Part shown: piece after piece, positions 11,129 to 20,735 of the stretch | Layout of the letters: each line of letters begins with the position of its first letter | Numbering within the stretch: position 1 is the stretch's first letter | Assembly: GCA_905221605.1 (NCBI GenBank) | Contig: CAJNDS010002087.1 | Location: forward strand, 445,001 to 509,000 | Length of the DNA stretch: 64,000 nt | Source of the DNA: Symbiodinium natans | Taxonomy: Eukaryota; Sar; Dinophyceae; Suessiales; Symbiodiniaceae | Reading direction: 5' to 3' | The notes under the pieces: model-generated | Told to the model about the DNA's origin: nothing | The model's database searches: none | Seen by the model: only the letters and a program-made list of their open reading frames with translations | Made by a program: the position numbers and the translations under genes

Positions 11129-12850
11129 GCTTAAGCTGAAGGTCAGATCTCCCCCCCACCCCCCCCCCCCCCCCGATGTTTAGGGTGTAGCGTTCGGGGT
11201 TTAGGGTTTAGGGGACAGTCCCGAACTATTCACTGACATTACCCCTCAGACGTGAAGGATCTCCCGGGTCCGGATGTGTAAGGGTTTTGTCTATATTTCC
11301 CCACCCATTCCCGGCATGCCGGAACCAGCCCCCTCGCATCTCGTTGGCCGGGCCATCTTCCTGCGCCTTTGGCGGCCTGAGATTTCATCCTCCTGGCCCT
11401 TGCCAGGCGCGCGGAATTAGGGATGAAGCGCGTTTCAGTGGCTTCGGGCACCGGGGTGTGGAATAAGCAACCGCGACCGTAGCCTCCTGTGAGCTTTAAG
11501 AAAGCTTCGAAGATCGAAGTGATGGATACCAAATTTCGGGGTGAAAGCGCTCATGCGCGCAGAGTTCCCAGTCTTCTTTTCTGTCGGGGCACAGAGTGAT
11601 GGGGTTTCGAGGTAGATGCGTGGTTCAAGGTCTTGCGAAATGTGGGTCAAGGGGGTTCGCTTGCGTCCCGCAACTGGCATGCTGAGTTCTTCGCCTGGCG
11701 ACATGGAAATTACCGTTTGGCTTTACTTGCAGAGGTGGTTTAGAAAGAAGACTTGGTCTCAGAGCCTTCGGCAACTTGTGAACACCCTATCATGCACACT
11801 TGGCATGAGCAATTTCCCAGCTGCTGGCAGAGAGCATTGCAATCACACCATTCCCCGGTTGGTATCGCCTTGCGAGCAAGTGGCCATGTGGCCTCAAGTC
11901 TGTCCTGTCAGGATGGATCTTTCTGAGCTCTTTGCTTGTAGATAGAGGCGAAGCCACGTCCCGATGGGTTGTTTCCTTTGGCTGTCGGGATTTGTTCCTT
12001 CGGTCCCGCACGTGGTTCTGCATGACATATCCTGGGCGGAAGGCTGGCGACTGGGACATGGCTTCGGAAGCAAGTTTTTCGGTTACCCGCGACGACTTAG
12101 ACCAACTTCATGACAGCATGTGAGGCATCCTCACATGCAGCTTCCTCTTCTGCTATCGGGGTGAACCGGTCAACTTGCACTTAGCTGCGCAAAACACAGA
12201 TTGCAGCATTGCATGCGGCACAAAGCCTGCAGATTTCGACGAGGGCCGCAAAGCCACAAATGCTCCACCGATGCCCAAGCTCTCGCTTCACTCGCTCCGG
12301 GTTATCTCTGCACCTCAATACAAAACCTCCAACTGCTCGTCGAAACGAACTCGGAACAACCGGTCCTCAGAAGAAGCAAAGATCAAAGACAGTGACCCTA
12401 CGGCCCAGCCAAACCTGCATCAGCGGCTCGGATCATCAAACACAAATCGACTCGGGCTCAGAGCCGCACTTTGTAGCAACCTTAAGTGGGCCAAAGCACA
12501 CTGCAGCCAATCCACGGCATTCCGCGTGCGAGCCAGAGCAAGTTGCTTTCGACGAGTTCGTCACGGCCCGGCATGCTGCAGCAGAAACTCAGGGTGTGTT
12601 GAAGCTGCTGTTCGTGAGGGTAAGTATGTGTGTGCACGGTGTCCTTGGCAAGCTTGGCTTAGAAACTGCAGGCGCCAGATGTTTGCCAATGTCAACGAGT
12701 CGTTTATTAACTCCACACACTGCGAGAACAGAGCATGGAGAGCAGACAGCAGCTTTAGTGTAGTACAGTGTAGTTTAGGGTTTAGGGTTTAGGAGTATCA
12801 TGCGGTTGCGCTGGGATGCTACACATGACATAGTAGGGTCATCTTGGAAG
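11129..12850. other. Spacer before MCM8
   Basis: Contains a poly(C) run at 11148-11174, a short telomere-like tract near 11200-11215, a weak exon candidate at about 11318-11382 (starts MPEPAPSHLVGRAIFL) and the telomere-like tract 12774-12793. The long open frames over 12175-12792 have no recognisable motif. Confidence 0.4.
12774..12793. repeat. Telomere-like TTTAGGG tract upstream of MCM8
   Basis: Nearly three TTTAGGG units ending 58 bp before the proposed MCM8 start codon. Further tracts lie in the first MCM8 introns (about 13017-13055 and 13738-13790). Confidence 0.85.
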
Positions 12851-14859
12851 ATGGCCGGGGAACAGCAATGGCAACTGGGGCCACAAGATCACCAGCAGCT
12901 TACGGAGCTCTTCCCCATTTACTTCCCGGTGGAGGAGGAGCAGGGCCAGACGCCGACCATGAGTCGCCCAGAAGTTCAGGAGGCCCCAGGGGGGTTGGAG
13001 ATGGGCTTGCGGGTTGAGGGTTTAGGGTTTAAGGCTTAGGGTTTAGGGTAGTTTAGGGTGCAAGAGAAGGCCGGCAGAGGAGGTTCTCCCGAGTACAGGG
13101 TGGGTTATGGTGCCGTGAGGCGCTGCAGTGGTGCCTGGCCTTTGCGAACGCGGTCCTCAATCCGCGAAGCGTAGACGTTCTCACTGCTTTCCAGACGACC
13201 AGGGCCCGCTTTACGCTGGAGGCCCGAAGTCTCAAACCGGGAGCATGACCAGCACAGGGGTCATGATCTGTAATTTACACATAAAACCCTAGTGTTCAGC
13301 GAGAGACCGCAACCCGAAGAAACCCAACATCGCATTGTAAGAGTCCTGCCGGCCCTTTAAGCAAAAAATCGGACACCCCCATCGCAATTCCCAAGTGGAC
13401 CTAAGCATTGTTGAGAAGGCTTCGTTGTTCAGGAGCTCTGAGTATCTTAGGGCTTCAGGACTCTAGGCTTTGGGGGCTCTGGGTAATATAGGGCTCGGAC
13501 TAATTCCTGGTCCCTATACAACTCCACTATAATAACGCCCCCCCCCCCCGCTCCCAAATCCTTTTCTCACTATCAAGGCCCTTCAGGCCCCTGTATTCGT
13601 TTCGAGGGCTTTTTCAGGCTTCCCGGCAGCCGAGGATCTCAGGTCGCTGCGAAGCGACCGAAGCCGCGAGGAGTTTTCCAAGCAGCTCTACAGCCAGCCC
13701 TTCCGTTTCCTTGCAGAGGCCCCTGGCTTGCCTGGCTTAGGGTTCGGTAAGGTTTAGGGTTTAGAAGTTTTTGTCGGGTTTAGGGTTTAGCAAAAGAGGC
13801 GTCTTCTGCAACTTTCTCAGGAGGGGTTTCGTTCGGGGCGGGGGGGGGGGGGGGAGATTTGTTTCTTTTTTGGGGTGCATGTGGAGTCTGGTAGTTCATT
13901 CATCCTTTTTCCGTGTTTATGGTTGCATATGGTTAGGGTTTAGGGTGCTCGGGGACATGATCACTTAATTTATTTTTCTTTTTGTGCTTCGAAAAGGTGG
14001 GATTGGGCTTCGATTTGGCGAACTCGGCAGTGAGAAGGCAGTGCCCAGAGCACCTTGGGCGCTTTGTTCAATCTTCCATTCCAATACAGCCCCAACTGAA
14101 CCCTGACAAACCCCAAAACCACAAACCCCGGGCATAGAACCCTAAACCCAGGCCTCTTGCTTGCTGCCTTGAGCCCCCTTAAGAATTATGCTGTAGTAAG
14201 CATTCTCACTAACAGTGTGAATGCGTTGTTAGTATCATGTTCTTTCTGCGTCGTTTGCGCGCACTCTCTGAAATTTTTTGTATACAACCCAAGATAATAA
14301 AGATAGTTTGCTTATTAAGGTTCTAAGGGGAGTATAGCTGCGAGCGAGTGCGAGAGTCGAAACCAAGGCATTTCCAAGCTCAAGGCGATGCCCACTTCCA
14401 CAAGGCAGCCCCCGTCTTGCAAAGGCCCGTGGATGTGGAGGCCTCTCCTTGAGCCCAAACGAGGGCTAGGGTTTAGAAAAAAAAGGTTTAGGGCTTAGGG
14501 TTTACGATTGGGTTTTTTTAGGGTTTAGGGGTAGGCAAAGCCCAGATGAAGAAGGGTTTTGCCGCAACAAGGGGCCCCAAGGGGCGGCGGTCTTGTTGGC
14601 TCGTGCGGGCCCTGGGGTCAAGTGAAGTTCCTGCTTGAGAAAGCACTGTGATTGATCGAGAAAAAAGACGCTTACTTTTTGGGGAGCTTGAATCAACGTA
14701 GGGTGTAGGACGCGAAGCTAGGTAGGACAAGCACGTCTGAGATTGTCCTTCTCCTGTAATAGCAGCCCTCCCGAGGTCGTGGCCAAGGAGTTGGAGCAGC
14801 CAGTGCAGTCCGTGAGATCCGATCTAATCGACCGCTACGTCGGCTTGAAGGGAAGTATT
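12851..14859 (+). CDS. MCM8 helicase, exons 1-4 (N-terminal domain)
   Basis: Four exons at 12851-12979, 13120-13221, 13635-13718 and 14776-14859 join in phase 0. Exon 1 starts at an ATG (MAGEQQWQLGPQDH). Exon 2 has ALQWCLAFANAVL, resembling the helix preceding the OB fold in MCM8. Exon 4 has QSVRSDLIDRYVGLKGSI, the start of the MCM OB fold (family pattern: VR..Y.GKY..LRG.V). Introns begin GA, GC, GC and GC, and all end AG|G. Assignment of exon 4 is firm. Exons 1-3 are inferred from chaining phase, spacing and position. The N terminus would be shorter than in animal MCM8. Introns hold several telomere-like tracts and, at 14262-14337, an inverted-repeat element. Confidence 0.7.
14262..14337. 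mobile_element. Short AT-rich element, copy 2 of the 1207-1305 family
   Basis: Shares with 1207-1305 the features 'tatacaaccc aaga' before an AT-rich core and the right end TTCTAAGGGGAGTATAG. Lies in the third MCM8 intron. No coding capacity. Confidence 0.5.
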
Positions 14860-14953
14860 GCGCCTCGCTCTTTCGCTTGGCTGCCGTGTCTATGCCGTTT
14901 AAGTTTTTGCAAAACCGTTTTCATTGGACTGAAAGAGACTCACCTGTTCTCAG

Positions 14954-15655
14954 GTGAGGGCCGCCAGCATCGCACCTCTCATCACCGATGTCAGCTTCAC
15001 TTGCTCGAGGTGCAATTCTGAGGTGCGGGTATCCGCAGTGGAGGGCCGCTTCCAGTATCCGTCCAGCTGCCCCAAGAAGCTTGAAGTCACTGAGCATCAG
15101 GCACTTTTGTGCTGTCTGTAATTAGCGGGCCCCATGGAGTGTGGTTATTTCTTGCATTATCCCAGTGCTTGCAGCTGTTTGCATAGAAAGGAAATGCCGA
15201 TTTGCGCGCTTCAGCGCGAACCGGGACAAGTGCCAAGCCATCGATTGGCAGAGGATACGCCTGCAGGAGGATTTCTCCGAGCTCGTAGCTTCCGGCGCGC
15301 CTCAGCGGCGCATGCCACGCACATTGGACTGCGCCTCTTGGTGGAGTTGGGCGTTTACGGGGTTTAGCCTTGGCGCCTGCAAGGCCTCATGCCCAGAGTT
15401 GCAAAAGCCGAAAAAGCCTTGACGTGTGAATTCCTCTGAAGCCCTAACCATACAACCCCCAAACAAGGATCTGAAGAGAAGCCTGGTGGGCTCCTGTGTG
15501 CCGGGCGACGCGGTGACTCTGTACGGCATCATCCGCTGCATGCCCACCTCGGGGTGGCTCGGCCTCTTTGTTTTTTTTGCTCAAAGAAGGTCGGGACCTG
15601 TGCGTGATAGGGGTTTAGATGCGAGATTCAAGCGGGCTTGGTCTGCAGAGTTGCA

Positions 15656-15710
<55 letters not shown>

Positions 15711-16703
15711 GCGAGCGAGCGAGCGAGCGAGCACGTGCATGACGGCAATCGGTTTCGGTGGTTTGGGCCTCTTGATTCGAAAGCTTCTCCAAACCAACCC
15801 AGCAATCAAATCATGCACGTGCCCTTCCAAAGCCGGAACGCGAGCGTTTGTGGCAACTTTCGGGTGTGACAGAACAAAGCCATGGACCTTCACGGTATGG
15901 CTGTCTCGCCAGTTGTCAGGGGCAAACCGATCAGGACGGCGTATGGGGGCGGATGGCACACAGCCTTCGGCAAAGGCCGTCGAACCCCCCTAGCCTTCGT
16001 CGAAACCCTTGGCCTTCGTCGAACCCCCCTCCCGGCCCTTGTGGCCTTCGTCGAACCTCCGGCCCTTCGTCGAACCCTCGCGTTTTTTTTCGGGCTTTGT
16101 CTTGGCCTTTTGTATCGGCCTTCGTCAAACCCCCTCCCCCTTCGTCGAACCTCCCGGCCTTCGTCGAACCTTCGCCCGGCCCCCCGGCCTTCGTCGAACT
16201 TCGCCTCGGCCCGTTGGTGTCCCGAGTCTTCGTCGAAGTTCCCCGGCCATCCTGCTCTTCGGCCATCCTGATGTGTTTTCCCCTTAAGTTGTGCTCCAAA
16301 CCTCTTCAACTGATGCCAGCCCCCATTCTACTGCATATAGCATGTGTATATATGCATGCGCATGTATATACATATATACATACGTGTGTATATATATATA
16401 TACACATGTACGTGTATATAAGTAAATGAATAAATATAAATATAAATAAATAAATATGTATATTATATATATACATACACATACATATATACAAAATAAA
16501 AACAACAATAAATAAATAAATAGATAATATATATATATATATATACATCGGGTATTTGGTTGCCTCACGCAGTGGGACCTTTGAGATGCAGCGGCAGAGA
16601 GAAAGATATGTATATTTGTATATACATCCAGCTCTTGAGGACCATGTCGGCAGGCGACAGCCGCCAAGCGCCGTCCAAGTCGCTCTACGTCCTCTACCTC
16701 GAG
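14954..16703 (+). CDS. MCM8 helicase, exons 5-8 (OB fold and zinc finger)
   Basis: Exons 14954-15075, 15191-15332, 15468-15537 and 16654-16703. Exon 5 begins VRAASIAPLITDVSF and carries the first zinc pair C-S-R-C; the second pair, C-P-K-K-C, spans the exon 5/6 junction, giving the C4 zinc finger of MCM proteins. Exon 6 has AIDWQRIRLQE and RRMPRTLDC, matching the conserved DWQ.I..QE...RIPRT segment. Exon 7 has VGSCVPGDAVTLYGIIR, the conserved SCVPGD.V...G block. Exon 8 has SLYVLYLE. Donors are GA, GC, GC and GT. The large intron 15538-16653 contains a (GA)n(GAGC)n microsatellite, a TTCGTCGAA minisatellite and a TA-rich microsatellite. Confidence 0.88.
15661..15732. repeat. (GA)n(GAGC)n microsatellite
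   Basis: About 38 bp of GA repeats followed by GAGC repeats to 15731, inside an MCM8 intron. Confidence 0.9.
15966..16245. repeat. Minisatellite of CCTTCGTCGAACC units
   Basis: About ten imperfect units with core CTTCGTCGAA spaced 15-40 bp apart by C-rich filler. The core is nearly self-complementary (TTCGTCGAA). It lies in the MCM8 intron 15538-16653. Unit spacing is irregular, so it is not a CRISPR array. Confidence 0.8.
16325..16550. repeat. TA/ATGT-rich microsatellite block
   Basis: Alternating (TA)n, (ATGT)n and (AATA)n in the MCM8 intron. The proteins read here are low-complexity Ile/Tyr artefacts. Confidence 0.85.
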
Positions 16704-16974
16704 GTCGCCCGGGAGCCATAGCATGGTGAGCTCACGTAACGCATTGTACGGTGTCAATTTTTCGAGGCAGCTAGCTTGTTCCAGAGGTCAGTGTTGCAAA
16801 AGGGGACGAAGCGCGGCCTTTGAAGTGGGTAATACATATTGGTGGCTGAACCGGCAGCCAAAAAGTACTCTTATCTGTAGCCCCAAATCCCAAGAACCAA
16901 TCGGACAGGCAGTTTACAGGGCCAAAGGGAGCTGGGAGTAGGTTCTCTATTGGTGGAAGCTACTGTAAGCCGAG

Positions 16975-19900
16975 GTCAAGGCCGTGGTGAACTCTCGCAG
17001 GGCTGAGGGTCTGAACCAAGTCGGCGGCACCGCGCAAGCCGGCGAAGAGGATTTCACGGCCCTGCAGCTGTCCTTCATTCGAGAGAGCCTCGGCTGCTGT
17101 TGGGCATGCATGCAGGTACTTACATACACACATACATAGGTGCGTGTGTGTCCAAATGTGTATACATATACATGTATATACATATGCATGCATGCACGAC
17201 ATGTCTCGATTAGCAATACTTTTCATGTGCTTATGCGGGTTGCAGTCGCCGACTGATGGTGTGATTGTGGTTGCTTGCGGTTGCTCTGAAGGATCTACAA
17301 GGAGAAGGAGAAGCTTCCCATGCTGGTCGCCTCCTTCTGCCAGCATATCTACGGCCAGCCTTTGGTCAAGGCTACGCATACTCCAAGCCGGCAGTAGCCC
17401 TGAAGAAGAACCCCCTTGAAACCTCTCAAGCTCCTGGGCCCCTACTGACAGCACCCTGGCTTGCAGACCCTTTTTTCCCCTGCAACGGGGCAATGAGCTA
17501 AAGTTTGGTCTTAAAGGCTGCCCTGCTTCTTTCCCTTCTTGGCGGACGTCCTCTCCGGGCCGAGGGCGCGGAGCGGCGGCTTCGGCGCCGGGGTGACATC
17601 CACGTCCCAAGGCTGTTTTGGAAGTGGCTTGTATAGGGCGACTTCCTTTAAGCCCTTGAAGCCCTGATTCTAAGCTTGGCCCAGGGTTTGTTGAGGCTTC
17701 GTCTTAGACTCATCTCGACTCATCTCCTCAGCACCCAGGTCCTGCTGCTGGGCGACCCGGGCCTTGGGAAGAGCGAGCTTCTGCGGGCCCTGGCGAGGCT
17801 CAGTTCTCGGGGCGTCTACGTCTCAGGCAACTCCTCCTCCACGGCCGGGCTCACCGCCTCGGTCGTCCGGGACCCCTCGGGCGAGTTCGCGCTGGAGGCA
17901 GGCGCCCTAATCCTGGCGGACAACGGCCTATGCTGCATCGACGAGTTCGACAAGATGGGCCAGGATGCATGCCAACGGTCTAGAGTCGAGAGTTTTGAAC
18001 GATGACACCGCGACATCCTGGTACTGAACCCGATAGAACCATCCACAGAACAGCCCTTCCTGATGTAATGCAAACCTTGAACGGCCAGGACCAGCACTCC
18101 CTCCTGGAGGCTATGGAGCAGCAGACCGTGTCCATCGCCAAAGCGGGGATCGTTTGCACACTGCCCGCACGGACGACGGTCGTCACCGCCGCGAATCCCA
18201 GCAGCTTCCAAACACTTGTTCACCGTTTTGCCTTTTTTTGGCTTGGTCATTAACATCAAGACCCGAAACAAGGAGGCAATGAGCATACAGCTCATTCCTC
18301 CTAAAACTTCACGGCTTTCGCTTCGATTTCAAGAGCACTCGGCCCTAAACCCAACTCCTTATCCCCAAAAGTCCAGAAACAAAGCTCCCTAAACCCAACC
18401 CTGTACAAACCCGACTACAAACCTATAAACCCTGTCACACCCAGGACCTAGAAACCCCACAATCATCCATAGGCCGTATACCCTAAACCCTATAAGCCCC
18501 CAAACCCGAAACCCTAAACCCTAAACTCTAAACCCTAAACCCTATAGGCCCAAACCCCTCAAGACCCAAGGCAAAGGCTCCTGGGACATGAGCCTGACAT
18601 TGGCTCAGAATCTGAAGTTTGGCTGCCAGGAGTCAAGCGAAGTCGTTTCCCTTTGTTGGCCGGTAGATCGCGGGTTTTTAGGGACGTTAGGGTTGAGGTC
18701 TTCAGTTTAACGGATGCAAAAAGGTTACAGCTTAAGCATCTCGTAGGTCTTTTGTCTGCTAGGGCTTGCGGGCTAGAGATTAACAGAGCCGACTTATCTC
18801 CTCATTCGGGGTTTCTGAGTATACGGAGGCACCTTATTGGGGTCCCTATAATAAAAGGGAATCCTACTATTTGCGGAGTATATAAGGGGCCCCTTGTTTT
18901 CGTAAAGCCCCCCATGCTGCCCTCCTGGAACCGACGAAGGAAGGGCGTGATGTCCGAGGCGCTCCTCAGCCGATTCGACGTGATCTTTCTCATGCGCACC
19001 GCGGAGGAGACATACAGCTTGGGATGTGCCCCCTTATTTAATTTATACTAACACTCCTTCGACTGTTAGCATAAGGGGGGACATCCCAACATACAGCGGC
19101 CACGCAACTCCGAAGAAGCCTAAACCTGTGTTCCTCACCGGAACCTGTTGAGCATGAGTCATCCCCACCCTCTCCCCCCCCCACGAAACTCAGTACGAAA
19201 CTCGCGGGTTCAGACAATGTGCAGAACGAAGGAAAGATTGCGATTTAGATCTGGCCCCCTGTTGCCCAGCCCGCTTTTGTCTCCTGCCTCCCACAACCGC
19301 AAACTGTGGCTCCCACTGGTCCTGCTAGTCGTGCCATTCGGCGTCCTGGATGTTTCTCAACCTGCTCCTGATTGCATATCTGGGTTTCCGAAATTAGGGG
19401 TACCCGTTTAGGGGGTCTTTTTCAGGGATTCTATTCTATTTGGGGTATCAAGGGGTACCCCTATTTTCATAAACCGCGATATGAATCACGGGAAGATTCC
19501 TAACCTCCAGACAGCGAATCCAGGATCCCGGGCAAGACACAGCCATGTCCCGGCACATTGTGCCTCGAGAAGCTGAGGAAGGCTTTGATGACCATGTGAG
19601 TATAGGGGTCGGAATATTTTCAAACAGAATCCGTTTATGGCCCCTATGTACATATATTGTAAGAACCCGCAAAACCCTATTCAAATTATGAAGGCCCCTA
19701 CATTATACCAAAGTCTTCTGAACAGTAGTTCAATTCTAAAGTCCGGCACTTAACCTGATGAAGCTTTGACCTGAACCCCCCCCCCATCTCAGCAATTACA
19801 AGCTCAGAGGCTGATGGTAAGGCTTGTGTCAAAAAAAACCAAGGTGCAGCAGCGCATGCACGGAACGCCGCGGCCGGCGTCGAGCCCCACGGAAGACTGG

Positions 19901-20249
19901 TCCAACAGCGTGGATGCCGAGACAAACCGAAGCAGCCTGAAGGCACGAGGGCTTCGGGTTTAGGCGTCAGGGCTCGTAAAGCGGCCACGCCTGTGTACCC
20001 TAAGCAACCCCCCCCCCCCCAAAAAAAAAAAAAAAAACAAATAAAAAGAAAGAAAACGAACCACAAGCAAAAAAAGCCCCGCAACAAGTTACACACCCAC
20101 ATCCCCCAAATCCCCGAAATGCAAGGGAAAAAAAGCCTCAAGCCACACCCACGTCCCCCCAAGTTCCAGTCGTTCAGGTGCGGCTGAGCCGTCCTGGAGT
20201 AGAGGCGCTGCCCGTGGAGCTGCTGCAGACCTACTTGCGCTACGCCGCC
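16975..20249 (+). CDS. MCM8 helicase, exons 9-18 (AAA+ ATPase core)
   Basis: Exons 16975-17084, 17292-17370, 17517-17603, 17739-17963, 18089-18200, 18571-about 18616, about 18940-19006, 19524-19595, 19844-19918 and 20178-20249. They encode [10 protein letters not shown], then [10 protein letters not shown], Walker [21 protein letters not shown], Walker [27 protein letters not shown] with [13 protein letters not shown] (sensor 1 region), AQNLK and the arginine finger LLSRFDVIF. The CCIDEFDKM and EQQ.VSIAKAG forms separate MCM8 from MCM2-7. MCM8 works with MCM9 in homologous recombination and crosslink repair in the nucleus. Donors are GA, GC, GT, GA, GC, unclear, GA, GT, GA and GC. The exon ending at 19006 is followed 12 bp later by a 71-bp inverted-repeat element. 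Confidence 0.93.
18510..18546. repeat. Telomere-like CCCTAAA tract in an MCM8 intron
   Basis: About five CCCTAAA units, one with an A-to-T variant. It ends about 25 bp upstream of the exon at 18571. Confidence 0.85.
18835..18898. mobile_element. Short AT-rich element related to 28150-28193
   Basis: Starts TTGGGGTCCCTATAATA and contains ATCCTACTATTTG. The reverse complement of 28150-28193 begins similarly (TTGGGGTCCTTATCCTACTA). It lies in an MCM8 intron and has no coding capacity. Confidence 0.35.
19019..19089. mobile_element. 71-bp terminal-inverted-repeat element with 8-bp target duplication
   Basis: Ends TTGGGATGTGCCCCCTTAT and its near-perfect inverse ATAAGGGGGGACATCCCAA. It is flanked on both sides by CATACAGC (19011-19018 and 19090-19097). 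Placed 12 bp inside the MCM8 intron that starts at the GA donor 19007. Ends are shared with 30123-30233. Non-coding, so any transposition needs an enzyme supplied elsewhere. Confidence 0.8.
19602..19702. mobile_element. TATAGGGGTC inverted-repeat element, copy 1
   Basis: Begins TATAGGGGTCGGAATA and ends with TATTCAAATTATGAAGGCCCCTA, an imperfect inverse. Copy 2 is at 27248-27349. It starts 6 bp after the canonical GTGAGT donor of the MCM8 exon ending at 19595. Confidence 0.5.
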
Positions 20250-20735
20250 TGGCTGGGTATTTCGGAAGGGCTGCGGGTTTGGAGAACGACGGGGTTCTCA
20301 GGCCGTCAGGTTTAGTCCGGACATGAAGCAGATTTTCAGGTTCCAAAAGGGGGTCGAGTCAGGGTCGCCCTGAACGTGTTTGTAACCGCCCTAAACCTGG
20401 CTATGGCCCTGCAGGGCCGCAGGGTGCAGTTCCCAGCGACGTTGTTGGGGAAGTGCAAAGGGGGGTGCAAGGGCGGGCAGCAAACCAGTACTTAAGCATC
20501 ACCGGAAAAGAAAGGAGCCTAACACATTCCAAGAAAGCATGGGGCTGTGTGGTTGTGCGTCGTCAAGCCACATGGGCAAGTCTTCACCTGAACTCTATAA
20601 ATCGGGTCTCATGCACATAGACTTGCAGAGGTATTCTTGTTTCACTTCGTGGGTTTCCCAGCTGCATCGCTGCCCTCCCTCTTCGGCGACCCAATTAAAG
20701 CCCTTAAATTTGCCCCTGAACGCCCTGAGCCCCAG

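Noticed and set aside
12175-12792. Overlapping 205- and 184-codon + strand frames
   Set aside because: Two frames open over the same bases with no family motif in either, and no splice or codon evidence to choose one.
15966-16245. CRISPR-like array
   Set aside because: Spacing is irregular, the filler is C-rich low-complexity sequence and the context is a eukaryotic intron.
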